DNA of 42,010 nt from Paludibacter sp. UBA6032 (GCA_002427885.1 DIZI01000006.1:1-42010), one strand, 5' to 3'; shown: positions 26,804 through 36,085, counted from the first letter of the stretch. Notes: generated from the letters alone by a model not told the origin. A program made the numbers and translations.

Positions 26804-28000
26804 TTAGTTTTTGATTCTTTTCAATCGACGTTTGATGTTGGCATCTACCACATAATAATCGATAAGCGGTGCGAAAATATTCATTAATAAAATGGCAAGC
26901 ATCATACCTTCCGGATACCCGGGGTTAAGAACGCGAATAATGATAGCCATAAAGCCAATCAGGAATCCATAAATATATTTACCGGTTTCAGTACGTGCCG
27001 AAGTAACCGGATCGGTAGCCATAAATACTGCTCCGAAAGCAAAACCGCCAAATACAAGGTGATTGTACCAGGGAAAATGGGCAACAGCAGTATCCGGTCC
27101 AAAATTATTAAATACCAAAGCCATAATGGCACCTCCGGCAAAAACCGAAAACATTGTTTTCCAACTGGCTACACCGGTAATCAATAATAGAGTGGCTCCT
27201 ATGAGAATGGCTATTGCCGAAGTTTCCCCTACCGAACCGGGAATTAAACCGATAAATCCATCCATAAAACCGAGAGGATTACCCATTGTTCCTGTTATAT
27301 GTGCAGTCTGAGTTGTTGATGTTGCCAGCTGTCCGAGTGGGGTAGCTCCTGTAAATGCATCAACCAATTTTCCGTTACCCAATCCAAAAGTACTGCCCGT
27401 ACGTACCCAAACGGAGTCACCGGACATATACGTCGGATAAGCAAAGAACAAGAATGCACGGGTGACCAGAGCTACGTTGAAAATATTCATCCCGGTTCCG
27501 CCAAAAACCTCTTTGGCAAAAATAACCGCAAAAGCAGTGGCTACCGCTACCATCCAAAGTGGAGTGTCGATAGGGACAATTAATGGAATCAAAAATCCGG
27601 TGACTAAAAATCCTTCCTGAATTTCATGGCCTTTAATCTGAGCCACGGTGAATTCAATACCCAGACCCACACCGTAAGAAACCAATATAAAAGGAAGTAC
27701 AGCCAGGAATCCGAATAAAAATTCCGACCAAAAACCAACCGACTGGCCTATTGCCAGATAATGCTGGTATCCGACATTAAACATCCCGAATAAAAGGGCG
27801 GGAATTAATGCCACCACCACCAGAATCATGGTTCTTTTAGAATCAACTGCATCATGGATATGTGTTCCGCTTTTAGAAGTGGTATTTGGGACGTAGAGAA
27901 ACGATTCAAATCCATCGAAAACCGAATGGAATTTCTCCAGTTTTCCACCTTTCTCAAAATGTGGCTTCAGTTTATCTATTGTATTTTTTAATGCGCTCAT
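26804..28000 (-). CDS. nqrB: Na+-translocating NADH:quinone reductase subunit B
   Basis: 398 residues, multi-helix membrane subunit that carries covalent FMN and riboflavin and forms the likely Na+ path. Covalent FMN site at Thr220 in F-T-G-A-T-P-L-G. Also seen: G-T-G-M-N-I-F-N-V-A-L, and F-G-A-V-F-M-A-T-D-P-V-T-S before the last helices. It lies 70 bases after nqrA. The gap to nqrC holds an AT-rich low-complexity run. Confidence 0.97.
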   Translation of the reverse strand: MSALKNTIDKLKPHFEKGGKLEKFHSVFDGFESFLYVPNTTSKSGTHIHDAVDSKRTMILVVVALIPALLFGMFNVGYQHYLAIGQSVGFWSEFLFGFLAVLPFILVSYGVGLGIEFTVAQIKGHEIQEGFLVTGFLIPLIVPIDTPLWMVAVATAFAVIFAKEVFGGTGMNIFNVALVTRAFLFFAYPTYMSGDSVWVRTGSTFGLGNGKLVDAFTGATPLGQLATSTTQTAHITGTMGNPLGFMDGFIGLIPGSVGETSAIAILIGATLLLITGVASWKTMFSVFAGGAIMALVFNNFGPDTAVAHFPWYNHLVFGGFAFGAVFMATDPVTSARTETGKYIYGFLIGFMAIIIRVLNPGYPEGMMLAILLMNIFAPLIDYYVVDANIKRRLKRIKN

Positions 28001-28070
28001 ATTTTTTTAATAACCCCCAACTCCTAAAGTAAAGCTGAAGTCAGTTTGTTTATATTCTAAATTTACTTTT

Positions 28071-29453
28071 TTATTCAACTTCCTTTTTCAGGTTATCCAA
28101 TGCATCGCGAACAATCAGTTGGAGGGGCAGTTTTGACGTGCAAACAAATTCACAAAGTGCTACATCTTCAGGGGCAATTTCATATCCTCCAAGTACTTCT
28201 ATTTTGTCAATGTTGCCTGCAATCATGGCTTTAAAAAGAAATTCAGGCAAGATATCCATCGGTAAAACTTTGTCATATTCACCCGACATGATGATGGCGC
28301 GTTTACCTCCAAGCAGACGGGCATCGTATTCGTAATTTATCTTTCCGAATATCTTCTGAAATAATTTACTCTCGATGATTCCACTAAAATACAAACGGCT
28401 CGCACTGTATTTGTGAATGCGTGGCATAGCCCATCCAAACAATTCGTGGATTTCGCTTCCTTCGTCAATCACGGTAATTTGGGAAGCATAAGGGTCGAGC
28501 CAACCATCGGACGTTACCTGCAATCCGCTGAGCACATTACCGCTGATAAAACGAAGTAGCGTTTTGTTACTGATACTGTTTTTTACAACAGCCTGAATAT
28601 TACTTCCAACAATAGTAGGAAAATATTGAGGGTTAATTACCTGTGGACCGGTGAGTGCCACCAGCCGTTTTAAATCGACGATTCCCTTATTAAAGAAACG
28701 ACCGATAAACAACACATCCTGAACGTTTACCGTCCAGACTGCTTCGCCTTTGTTTACAGGGTTTGTATGATGTATTTGAATTCCTACATTTCCTATCGGA
28801 TGCGGACCACTAAACTCCGTGATTTCAACATTTCTTACCGAACGAAAATCGGTTGATTCACTCCCTGCTTTGATTCCTAAATGTACTTTTCCGGTAGTCA
28901 TTTTTGCCAACGCATCAATACCAGTCTGAAAATCGGATATTTGTCCTTTTAAAACAAACTCGTAATTAGGGGCTAAAGGAGCCGAATCAAAAGTGGAAAC
29001 ATAAATAGCTTTTGGTGCTTTGGTAGGATTGGCAATTACGTCATAAGGACGTTGCTTGATAAAGGGCCATAAACCGGCTTGTAAAAGTTGGGTTTTAATT
29101 TCTTCGCCCGATAAACCTGAAATGGCTTTTATGCTGAAATTTTCGTATTTTATCTCGGTGTCTCTGGCTATTGTAATGCTTAATACTTTACGTCGATCGC
29201 CCCGGGTTACAGCAAGTACAGTACCGCTTACAGGTGCCACGAAATTCATATCTGAAAAATTCTTATCGTGAAAAACAGGAGTACCGGCTTTTACAACATC
29301 ACCTTCTTTTACCACTACTTTCGGTGTTATACCGTTGTAATGATCGGGGACAAGGGCGATAACATTCGAAATCAGGGTTTTGCCTATGATTTCTTGTGCT
29401 TTACCGCTAAGATGAATATCCAGGCCGCGTTTTGTTTTTATTAGGTTAGTCAT
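28071..29453 (-). CDS. nqrA: Na+-translocating NADH:quinone reductase subunit A
   Basis: 460 residues, cytoplasmic subunit with a biotin-carrier-like fold near the N-terminus (P-K-V-V-V-K-E-G-D-V-V-K-A-G and F-V-A-P-V-S-G-T-V) and the region thought to approach quinone. The N-terminus K-T-K-R-G-L-D-I is standard. First gene of nqrABCDEF, in canonical order. The complex drives Na+ export from NADH oxidation and probably powers transporters here. A minus-strand TAATTTTG at 29716-29723 is a candidate promoter but gives a long leader. Confidence 0.97.
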   Translation of the reverse strand: MTNLIKTKRGLDIHLSGKAQEIIGKTLISNVIALVPDHYNGITPKVVVKEGDVVKAGTPVFHDKNFSDMNFVAPVSGTVLAVTRGDRRKVLSITIARDTEIKYENFSIKAISGLSGEEIKTQLLQAGLWPFIKQRPYDVIANPTKAPKAIYVSTFDSAPLAPNYEFVLKGQISDFQTGIDALAKMTTGKVHLGIKAGSESTDFRSVRNVEITEFSGPHPIGNVGIQIHHTNPVNKGEAVWTVNVQDVLFIGRFFNKGIVDLKRLVALTGPQVINPQYFPTIVGSNIQAVVKNSISNKTLLRFISGNVLSGLQVTSDGWLDPYASQITVIDEGSEIHELFGWAMPRIHKYSASRLYFSGIIESKLFQKIFGKINYEYDARLLGGKRAIIMSGEYDKVLPMDILPEFLFKAMIAGNIDKIEVLGGYEIAPEDVALCEFVCTSKLPLQLIVRDALDNLKKEVE

Positions 29454-29890
29454 ATTTAATAGTGAAATTAGTTTTGCTAAATAGTGAAAAACGGTGACAG
29501 GTAAAGAAGTAAAGAATAAACCTAAAACCTTGTAAAATAAAATTTGTGGTAGAAGATTTTTTTGTGCAGAAACAGAGTTGTTTATGCTCGCAGTTTAAAA
29601 GGATTACAATTTTTTTTAATCTTTGTAAAAGTACGTATTATTAATTGTTTAACCATTATAATTAAAGATATTTTTCATTAATTTGCAGAAGGATTAAAGA
29701 CTGGAATCATTCTTACAAAATTAAAATGATATAACAGATTTGAAAATTTATTCCTTCATTTAGAAACAGATTCATTAAACATGACAACTTAAACAAAAAC
29801 TTAAGTTGTTTAGTTTTGTGAATTATTGCCTGAATTTTCTTATTTTTGTGGAGGAAATTTTTTTTCGAATTTTGCTTAAACGCTAACATT
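29454..29890. other. AT-rich gap between divergent nqrA and T9SS plug genes
   Basis: 437 bases with no gene. It contains plus-strand promoter elements at 29811-29848 and a weak minus-strand TAATTTTG at 29716-29723. No hairpin or known riboswitch was seen. Confidence 0.6.
29815..29848 (+). promoter_or_regulatory. Bacteroidetes promoter TTTG-N22-TATTTTTG
   Basis: -7 box TATTTTTG at 29841-29848 with TTTG at 29815-29818, spacing 22 (slightly long). A second -7-like TAGTTTTG covers 29811-29818. Transcription would start just before the ATG at 29891, arguing against the longer open frame from 29846. Confidence 0.55.
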
Positions 29891-31144
29891 ATGAAAATCT
29901 GCCTTACGATACTGTCATTTCTGGTTAGTTTTACTCTGATAGCTCAGGAAACTTATCGGACGCAAATATTTGATCCGAAAATTAAGACACTTCAGATTGG
30001 TGTAAACGGTGAAACTATGGGTTTACCCATCATCGAATTAAACAGCTCCAATGTACTGTTAATCTCGTTTGATGAAATGTCACACGAATCACATTTTTAC
30101 AGTTATGAAGTTTTGCATTGCGATGCAGACTGGACAATTTCGAAACAACTTAACTCCGGGGAATATCTGACCGGATTCACTTCGGGCAGTATAACGGATT
30201 ATACTACCTCTTTAAACACGACATTTCTTTATACCCATTATAAATTTATGTTGCCGAATGATGAAATGGGTTTTAAAATTTCGGGGAACTATGTGGTGTT
30301 TGTTTACGAAGACAATCAAAAAGAGAAACCCGTTGCACAGGCATGTTTCTCCATTGTCGATCCGCAGGTGAGTATTACGACAAACGTCCGTGGAAATACG
30401 GATACGGAATTAAACGGGCGGTTTCAACAACTTGACTTTGAAGTCAACCTGAATGGTTATTCGGTTCGCGATCCTCAGTCCGAGATTAAAATTGTTGTGC
30501 GGCAGAATAACCGGATTGATAATGAAGTGACGGATATCAAACCCACTTTTATGTCCGGTTCAAAACTAAGTTACATTAACAATAAAGCCCTGATATTTGA
30601 GGGTGGAAACGAATACCATCGATTCGACATATCTTCGGTGTATGCAGCAGGTGTCGGAGTGGCAACCATTCGATTTGAACAATCCGGTTCAGGTTACAAT
30701 GCTTATTTATACGATGATAAAATTCAACGATCCAAATCCTATGTTTACGATCAGGATGTGAACGGGCGGTTTGTTATCAATATGCAGAATGCCGGCGATG
30801 ACGATGTGGAAGCGGATTACATGTATGTACATTTTAGTTTGCCGACTCCGCAACCTTTTTTTGACGGAATGCTTTATTTGGGTGGGGAGTTTAATTACAA
30901 CCTGTTGAATGATGTTTCCGGAATGAAGTATGACGTGAATGAAGGAAAATATTTCCAGACTGTTTTATTGAAGCAGGGCGGATATAATTACCAGTATTGG
31001 TTTGTAACGAAAGGCGAAAAGAAAGCATCGGCCGAAAGGGTGGATGGAAGCTACTGGCAAACCGTAAACGAATATACCATTTATATTTATCACAGGCCCT
31101 GGGGAGAACGATATGACAAATTAATCGGGGTGAAAGATATTTAA
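29891..31144 (+). CDS. DUF5103-type protein, putative T9SS plug
   Basis: 417 residues from the ATG at 29891, which gives a signal peptide (1-18, ending I-A-Q). The start Y-R-T-Q-I-F-D-P-K-I-K-T-L-Q and the later D-A-D-W, L-N-G-R-F, S-E-I-K-I-V-V-R-Q-N-N-R and F-E-G-G-N-E-Y-H-R-F-D segments match the DUF5103 family. A member of that family closes the SprA translocon pore of type IX secretion in Flavobacterium. The body is beta-rich. Here the gene stands away from other T9SS genes, but the window does contain a T9SS cargo (the GH5 enzyme). Function is inferred from family. Confidence 0.85.
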   Translation: MKICLTILSFLVSFTLIAQETYRTQIFDPKIKTLQIGVNGETMGLPIIELNSSNVLLISFDEMSHESHFYSYEVLHCDADWTISKQLNSGEYLTGFTSGSITDYTTSLNTTFLYTHYKFMLPNDEMGFKISGNYVVFVYEDNQKEKPVAQACFSIVDPQVSITTNVRGNTDTELNGRFQQLDFEVNLNGYSVRDPQSEIKIVVRQNNRIDNEVTDIKPTFMSGSKLSYINNKALIFEGGNEYHRFDISSVYAAGVGVATIRFEQSGSGYNAYLYDDKIQRSKSYVYDQDVNGRFVINMQNAGDDDVEADYMYVHFSLPTPQPFFDGMLYLGGEFNYNLLNDVSGMKYDVNEGKYFQTVLLKQGGYNYQYWFVTKGEKKASAERVDGSYWQTVNEYTIYIYHRPWGERYDKLIGVKDI

Positions 31145-31274
31145 TCGGATATTATGGTCGCTCTAAACATCTAAGTAAAAGAAAATAAATAATGTCGTAT
31201 TATTTGGAATAGCTTTTTAGTCGATTTTATCAAAAAACTAAAATAGTACAATCTATAGTTCCAATTACTTATAC

Positions 31275-31298
31275 TACTCAACTACTCAACTACTCAAC
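31275..31298. repeat. Three tandem copies of TACTCAAC before aspartate kinase
   Basis: Exact 8-base unit three times, followed by a degenerate copy, ending 13 bases before the ATG at 31311. It lies in the untranslated leader. Confidence 0.85.
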
Positions 31299-31310
31299 AA
31301 ATCAACTAAT

Positions 31311-32564
31311 ATGAAAGTATATAAATTCGGGGGTGCCTCGGTGCGTTCGGCAGAAGGGATCCGTAATATTGTTCGTATTGTTTCAACGGTAAGCGATAAT
31401 TTATTTATTGTAGTTTCGGCCATGGGGAAAACCACCAATGCCATGGAAATTGTATTGGATCATTTTATGAAAGCCGACCGGGATGCATCCCTTCAAAAAT
31501 TGGCGGAGGTGGAGTCATACCACGATCAGGTTATAACAGACCTGTTTGCGACTAAAGAGAATGGAACGGCTGCGGTTAATCCTTTATTCAAAGAATTAAA
31601 GAGCCTTATCACCAGTGGGGTGGGTGATGATTATGACCGTTGGTACGACCGGCTGGTGTCCTATGGTGAAATGATTTCCACACGCATTGTTTCTGCTTTT
31701 TTGTCCGAATCGGGTATTGGTAATGAATGGCTGGATATGCGTGGATTACTGATTACCGACAGCAATTTTCGCGAAGCCAATGTTCGGATGGATGAATCAC
31801 AGTTGCGCTTGCAAAAAGCAGTTGATTTTACTAAAAACAGGATATATATCGGGCAGGGTTTTATCGCTGCTAACATAAAAGGTGATCCGACAACTCTGGG
31901 ACGTGAAGGTTCGGATTATTCGGCTGCCGTGGTTGGAAATCTGTTGAATGCTGAAAGTGTAACCATTTGGAAAGATGTTCCCGGTATTTTGAATGCCGAT
32001 CCGCGATTATTTGAGGACACGGTACTTATTCCCGAATTGTCCTATCTGGATGCGGTGGAACTGGCATACAGCGGGGCACAGATTATCCATCCCAAAACCA
32101 TCAAGCCGCTGGAAAACAAACAAATTCCATTGTATGTAAATCCTTTCGGCACTCCCGAACTCACAGGATCGGTCATAAGGGGCAGCATACAAAAACCCAT
32201 CGATGTTCCGGTGTTGATTCTTCGTAAAAACCAGGTGTTGGTTACGGTCCGGCCCCGCGATTTTTCTTTCGTGTTGGAGGAAAGTCTTTCAAAAGCATTT
32301 GTAGTCATGAATAAACATCGCTTGAAAATCTCGATGATTCAAAGTTCGGCAGTCAGCATTTCGGTCTGTGTGGACAATACCCGCTACTTGTCGGGCGCAC
32401 TGGATGAACTGGAAACAGATTTTAAAGTGTCGTACAATGATGGGTTGGAATTGTTGACTATCCGGGGTATTAATGATGCGATTGTTCAGAAAACAACCGG
32501 TGGCAGAGAGATATTATTGTTTCAGCGGACCCGAAGAAGCGGACGGTTTCTGATGAAAGAGTAA
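31311..32564 (+). CDS. Aspartate kinase (monofunctional)
   Basis: 417 residues. Phosphorylates aspartate with ATP, the first step towards lysine, threonine and methionine, and so feeds the homoserine used by the MetA encoded at 14118-15035. Seen: K-F-G-G-A-S (5-10) at the start of the kinase fold, G-R-E-G-S-D-Y-S-A-A in the middle, W-K-D-V-P-G-I-L-N-A-D-P-R, A-Q-I-I-H-P-K-T, and a C-terminal ACT-type regulatory region from about 310. No homoserine dehydrogenase domain is fused. Which end product inhibits it cannot be told. Confidence 0.94.
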   Translation: MKVYKFGGASVRSAEGIRNIVRIVSTVSDNLFIVVSAMGKTTNAMEIVLDHFMKADRDASLQKLAEVESYHDQVITDLFATKENGTAAVNPLFKELKSLITSGVGDDYDRWYDRLVSYGEMISTRIVSAFLSESGIGNEWLDMRGLLITDSNFREANVRMDESQLRLQKAVDFTKNRIYIGQGFIAANIKGDPTTLGREGSDYSAAVVGNLLNAESVTIWKDVPGILNADPRLFEDTVLIPELSYLDAVELAYSGAQIIHPKTIKPLENKQIPLYVNPFGTPELTGSVIRGSIQKPIDVPVLILRKNQVLVTVRPRDFSFVLEESLSKAFVVMNKHRLKISMIQSSAVSISVCVDNTRYLSGALDELETDFKVSYNDGLELLTIRGINDAIVQKTTGGREILLFQRTRRSGRFLMKE

Positions 32565-32655
32565 AAACATTGATCATTTAACTGCTAACCGTAAAAGGTG
32601 TGAATCTTATAACTAATTTCAAAAGTTGTGTAACATTTACTGACTGCTGTGTCCC

Positions 32656-32663
32656 TACATTTG
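32656..32663 (+). promoter_or_regulatory. Bacteroidetes -7 box (TACATTTG)
   Basis: TAnnTTTG match 46 bases before the start of the YXWGXW gene. No clear -33 box. Confidence 0.5.
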
Positions 32664-32708
32664 TAGCGTTATAAAAACTCATTTATAAACTGCAAATAAG
32701 ATACAAGT

Positions 32709-34001
32709 ATGAGAACAATCAAAAGAATTTCCCTGATTTCTCTTTTCATGTTGGGAATGTTTATACAGCCATCAACTGTTGAAGCCCGTGTACAAGTAGG
32801 AATAACTATAAGAGTCCGAACAGCCCCTCCGGCATTGCCATATTACGATCAACCTTACTGTCCGGCCGATGGATATCTCTGGATTCCGGGTTATTGGGCT
32901 TATAGTAATTATTATGATGATTATTACTGGGTACCGGGTGTATGGGTAAGACCTCCTCACTATGGTTATTTATGGACTCCGGGTTATTGGGGTTATTCTA
33001 ATGGTTACTATGGTTTCAATAATGGTTATTGGGGTCGTAGTGTCGGTTATTACGGAGGCGTAGACTATGGATATGGATACGGAGGTTCGGGTTATTATGG
33101 CGGGAGATGGAATGGAAACCACTTCCAGTATAATACCGCTGTGCTAAATGTAAACAGAAATGTAGTACGCTATGTATATACAGACCGAACTCACAGAAGA
33201 ATCAATGCAACTGGTAGTCGTTCAAGTTACAATGGACCCGGAGGCGTAAGAACCATGCCTAATGCCCGGGAAAGAGTAATTATGCGCGAAACACATGCCC
33301 GACCTACAGCAGAACAAACAAATCACCAACAATCAGCCAGTAAAAACCGCAGTCAATTCAAATCCGTAAATAAAGGAAGACCCGCTACTACTTCAGTAAA
33401 TAGAGTAGGAGGAAATCGCTTTAATTCCAGAGGACAACAAGCCGTTCAGCCACGTCAGCAAACACTGCAACGAAACAAACAACAGAATCAACAGCCGGTA
33501 CGTCAACAACAAAAAAGTAATCAACAACAAAGACAACAGGTTGCACCTCAACAACAACAAAGACAACAACAGCAGCAGACGCGTCAACAACAAAATAACC
33601 AACAACAAAGACAACAGGTTGCTCCTCAACAACAGCAAAGGCAACAACAGCAAAGGCAACAACAGCAAAGGCAACAACAGCAACAGACGCGTCAACAACA
33701 AAATAATCAACAACAAAGACAACAGGCTGCTCCTCAACAACAACAAAGACAACAACAGCAGCAGCAACAACAAAATAACCAACAACAAAGACAACAGGCT
33801 GCTCCTCAACAACAACAAAGACAACAACAGCAGCAGCAACAACAAAATAATCAACAACAAAGACAACAGGCTGCTCCTCAACAACAACAAAGACAACAAC
33901 AGCAGCAGACGCGTCAACAACAAAATAATCAACAACAAAAACAGCAGCAACAGGCTCCTCAGCAACAAAACAGACAGGATAATAAAAACCGCGAACGCTA
34001 A
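32709..34001 (+). CDS. YXWGXW-repeat protein with long Gln-rich tail
   Basis: 430 residues. Signal peptide 1-26 (ending V-E-A). Residues about 55-110 carry repeats of the form Y-L-W-I-P-G-Y-W, Y-W-V-P-G-V-W, Y-L-W-T-P-G-Y-W (YXWGXW type), then a Gly/Tyr-rich stretch to 135 and a basic linker. From about 243 to 420 the sequence is almost only Gln with Asn, Arg and Ala-Pro, built of units N-N-Q-Q-Q-R-Q-Q-(V/A)-A-P then poly-Q/R, recurring at residues 296, 332, 356, 380 and 406. The protein is exported. Function is unknown; proteins with this N-terminal repeat are widespread and uncharacterised. The long opposite-strand frames here are composition shadows. Confidence 0.88.
   Translation: MRTIKRISLISLFMLGMFIQPSTVEARVQVGITIRVRTAPPALPYYDQPYCPADGYLWIPGYWAYSNYYDDYYWVPGVWVRPPHYGYLWTPGYWGYSNGYYGFNNGYWGRSVGYYGGVDYGYGYGGSGYYGGRWNGNHFQYNTAVLNVNRNVVRYVYTDRTHRRINATGSRSSYNGPGGVRTMPNARERVIMRETHARPTAEQTNHQQSASKNRSQFKSVNKGRPATTSVNRVGGNRFNSRGQQAVQPRQQTLQRNKQQNQQPVRQQQKSNQQQRQQVAPQQQQRQQQQQTRQQQNNQQQRQQVAPQQQQRQQQQRQQQQRQQQQQTRQQQNNQQQRQQAAPQQQQRQQQQQQQQNNQQQRQQAAPQQQQRQQQQQQQQNNQQQRQQAAPQQQQRQQQQQTRQQQNNQQQKQQQQAPQQQNRQDNKNRER
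33519..33960 (+). repeat. In-gene tandem repeat coding for Gln-rich units
   Basis: Unit starts at 33594, 33702, 33774, 33846 and 33924, so spacings are 108, 72, 72 and 78 bases, all multiples of three. Adjacent 72-base copies (33702-33773 and 33774-33845) are almost identical at DNA level, a sign of recent slippage or unequal recombination. Confidence 0.85.
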
Positions 34002-34052
34002 GGTTCATCGTTTTTAGCGATAACAACCGGTAAAGGTTACGCTCAACTACTA

Positions 34053-34110
34053 CCACTCTCCCCTCGTCCCGATATCTACAGGGACGGGGGGGAAAAGTGG
34101 ATTTTTTTTT
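34053..34110 (+). terminator. Terminator after YXWGXW gene
   Basis: Long imperfect stem: CCACT (34053) to CGTCCC (ending 34070) pairs with GGGACG (from 34081) to AGTGG (ending 34100), followed by T9. Confidence 0.75.
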
Positions 34111-34167
34111 GACTGCTTTACTTAAACTGAGTTTGTATCAATCGTTACTATTTTGTACTTTTACCGC

Positions 34168-34551
34168 ATGAAACGCCTTATAATATATTGTTTGTTGACT
34201 GTTACCCTTATTTTAGGGGTAGCATCTGTAACGGTATATAATAAAACGAATGTATCAGATGCTGGATTAAGCGGACAGCAACCATCTTTGCCGGGACAAC
34301 CGGCATCCAATTTCAGCACTATAGATTTCTATTTACCGGTAGCATTGGGTAATGGTCAAACCAGTCTCCTGACACCTCAATCTCTATCGTTCCGAATAAA
34401 CACTTCATTTTCTAATACTTCCCGTATCAATTATTTGGTACAACTTCAACTTCAACAATTTGCTGTTAGCAATACCCGTTTCTTATTGCAGTCATCGTTA
34501 AAGCAACGGAATGGTTATTACTTATACCATTTGCGTAAACTCCTGATTTGA
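34168..34551 (+). CDS. Unknown small exported protein
   Basis: 127 residues from the ATG at 34168; a TTG five codons earlier is open but unlikely. N-terminal K-R followed by a hydrophobic run (about 4-21) gives a signal peptide or anchor. The rest has a Pro/Gln/Gly patch (Q-Q-P-S-L-P-G-Q-P) and then a polar region rich in Ser, Leu, Gln and Asn. No known domain was recognised. A hairpin at 34576-34595 follows. It may be a small secreted protein of Bacteroidales; no role can be given. Confidence 0.6.
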   Translation: MKRLIIYCLLTVTLILGVASVTVYNKTNVSDAGLSGQQPSLPGQPASNFSTIDFYLPVALGNGQTSLLTPQSLSFRINTSFSNTSRINYLVQLQLQQFAVSNTRFLLQSSLKQRNGYYLYHLRKLLI

Positions 34552-34575
34552 TTTTACATTTCTTTCCTGCATTCC

Positions 34576-34595
34576 GTTCCTGTATGAACAGGAAC
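34576..34595 (+). terminator. Possible weak terminator hairpin
   Basis: GTTCCTG (34576-34582) and CAGGAAC (34589-34595), six-base loop, followed by a TCTTTCTT run. Confidence 0.5.
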
Positions 34596-34631
34596 ATCTT
34601 TCTTAATTCAAAATATATTCAAATAACCCAT

Positions 34632-34657
34632 TGTGAACAAACCAGTTTTTGTTCACA
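34632..34657. repeat. 10-bp inverted repeat in leader of membrane protein gene
   Basis: TGTGAACAAA (34632-34641) and TTTGTTCACA (34648-34657), exact, ending 17 bases before the ATG at 34675. Could be an operator or a structured leader. Confidence 0.55.
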
Positions 34658-34674
34658 GCAATTTTTATATTCGT

Positions 34675-35211
34675 ATGGAAAATAATGAATCAATCGAACA
34701 TGTTCTGGAGAACATGGGTGAAAATTTAGTTTATAAGACTAAAAGTCCTGCTTACATATCAATTTTATTAATCGTTGCCGCTGTAATTTCGTTTGTTGTT
34801 TATGCTTCGACTGAATGGAAAGAAACAAATACCCTTCCCCATTTTCTTTTTATGGCAGGTTTATTCGGTATAATATCCGGTGTTTTGTTGTTCTTTTTCA
34901 GGAAAAGTTACTTTGTGTCAGCTAAAAATAATCAAAAAATAAAAAGTCACGAAGTATATTTTCAAACAACTGAACGTGACCGATTAGTAAAACTGATTGA
35001 AAACGGGAACTTAAACGTACTGAAAGAATTGAAGCCATCTGTAAGCAACGGGCTTATACTTCGGGTTATGTCCTGCAAGGATGGAGCGATATGTCTTTCG
35101 CAGGTAATTGCTTACGAAATTCATGACCGTATTAACGTTAATGTAGTCAGGAAACATTCAATAGAAGAGGCAATTTTCTTTGCTGATTATTTTCGTGAAA
35201 ACAAGCGATAA
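34675..35211 (+). CDS. Unknown protein with two membrane helices
   Basis: 178 residues from the ATG at 34675 (a GTG 14 codons earlier is open, but lies in an inverted repeat). Two hydrophobic segments at about 43-60 and 71-88 with a short polar loop, then a soluble C-terminal part of about 90 residues that should face the cytoplasm (T-T-E-R-D-R-L-V-K-L-I-E, V-I-A-Y-E-I-H-D-R). No family recognised. A hairpin terminator follows at 35244. Confidence 0.7.
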   Translation: MENNESIEHVLENMGENLVYKTKSPAYISILLIVAAVISFVVYASTEWKETNTLPHFLFMAGLFGIISGVLLFFFRKSYFVSAKNNQKIKSHEVYFQTTERDRLVKLIENGNLNVLKELKPSVSNGLILRVMSCKDGAICLSQVIAYEIHDRINVNVVRKHSIEEAIFFADYFRENKR

Positions 35212-35243
35212 CAGATCAGACTTTTCATAACTGTTTTTTTTAA

Positions 35244-35275
35244 GGAGGTGGCTGATATTAGTCACCTCTTTTTTT
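35244..35275 (+). terminator. Terminator after two-helix protein gene
   Basis: GAGGTG (35245-35250) and CACCTC (35263-35268) with extra partial pairing inside, followed by T9. Confidence 0.8.
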
Positions 35276-35355
35276 AATGCTGTTGATTCAATAAGTCAGT
35301 TAAAAGATAAATTCTACAGCTACTTCATTTATCCCCTCGCTGCCGCACGTCGTCC

Positions 35356-35373
35356 CCCCGATAGCTATCGGGG
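35356..35373. repeat. Dispersed palindrome CCCCGATAGCTATCGGGG
   Basis: Perfect 18-base palindrome. The core CCCGATAGCTATCGGG also occurs at 4585-4600 and 41624-41639, with shorter or degenerate copies at 36222-36241, 36290-36301 and 41585-41596, always between genes. Confidence 0.85.
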
Positions 35374-35389
35374 AGTGAGAGAGTGATAA

Positions 35390-36085
35390 TCAATTAGCTG
35401 TTGAACATTTATTATATGCTTCCACAATTTCCGGAATATCGTTTATAGAATAAATCTCCGCATTCACCATATTTCGAACCTTTTCACAACCGGTGAAATA
35501 AATATTTACAAACTGCTTAAATCTTTCCACTGAATTACCAGTCTTAATAATATATCCACTATTCTGATTGGAATTCTGATTAGAATTTGACCTGTTTCCA
35601 TTGATAAATTGAAAATCAGTCTCATCCGGACAAATTTCATAATAGCCTTGCTGATTTTTCTTTTTCAAATAGTACTCAAATCTACTATCCGAAGGTATAG
35701 GTTCCCGTTCATAAAGTGTCACATTTCCTGTTGACAGCAGCTTTATGAAAAAATGTTCATTTTCTACTTTGGCCTTTTTATAAACAGTTTTACCAATTCC
35801 ATATTCTAATAGCTTTTCAGCAGAAATGAATCGAATTGAATCATCAGCGTCTTTTGATACACAAAACAAAAACGGATTCATTTTCTTTTGCTTACTGAAC
35901 ACGAATAACTTTGTAACCACAGTATCTCTATTGTTATCAATAATATACCCGGACTCAAATACTGCTTTTGATAACCATGCTTTTTGGTTTCGCATTTCCT
36001 TTTGAATGTATTTATTATTTGCCTGACTGTAGCCATAGCTACACACAAACACCAAAGAAACTACTGTCAGAGACCTGAAATTCAT
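35390..36085 (-). CDS. Unknown exported protein
   Basis: 231 residues with a signal peptide (1-22, M-N-F-R-S-L then a hydrophobic run ending Y-S-Q-A). The mature part begins with a Lys-rich helix and continues with alternating beta-type strands; an N-S-N-Q-N-S-N-Q-N-S repeat lies near residue 168. Near the end there are several Cys. No domain recognised. It probably acts in the periplasm or at the outer membrane. Single gene, palindromes on both sides. Confidence 0.7.
   Translation of the reverse strand: MNFRSLTVVSLVFVCSYGYSQANNKYIQKEMRNQKAWLSKAVFESGYIIDNNRDTVVTKLFVFSKQKKMNPFLFCVSKDADDSIRFISAEKLLEYGIGKTVYKKAKVENEHFFIKLLSTGNVTLYEREPIPSDSRFEYYLKKKNQQGYYEICPDETDFQFINGNRSNSNQNSNQNSGYIIKTGNSVERFKQFVNIYFTGCEKVRNMVNAEIYSINDIPEIVEAYNKCSTAN

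Noticed and set aside
33393..34056. Long minus-strand open frames (191 and 211 codons) and a plus-strand frame of 158 codons over the Gln-rich repeat
   Set aside because: They are mirror readings of CAA/CAG repeats (poly Leu, poly Val, poly Asn) with no family features; the YXWGXW frame has a signal peptide and a recognised N-terminal repeat.
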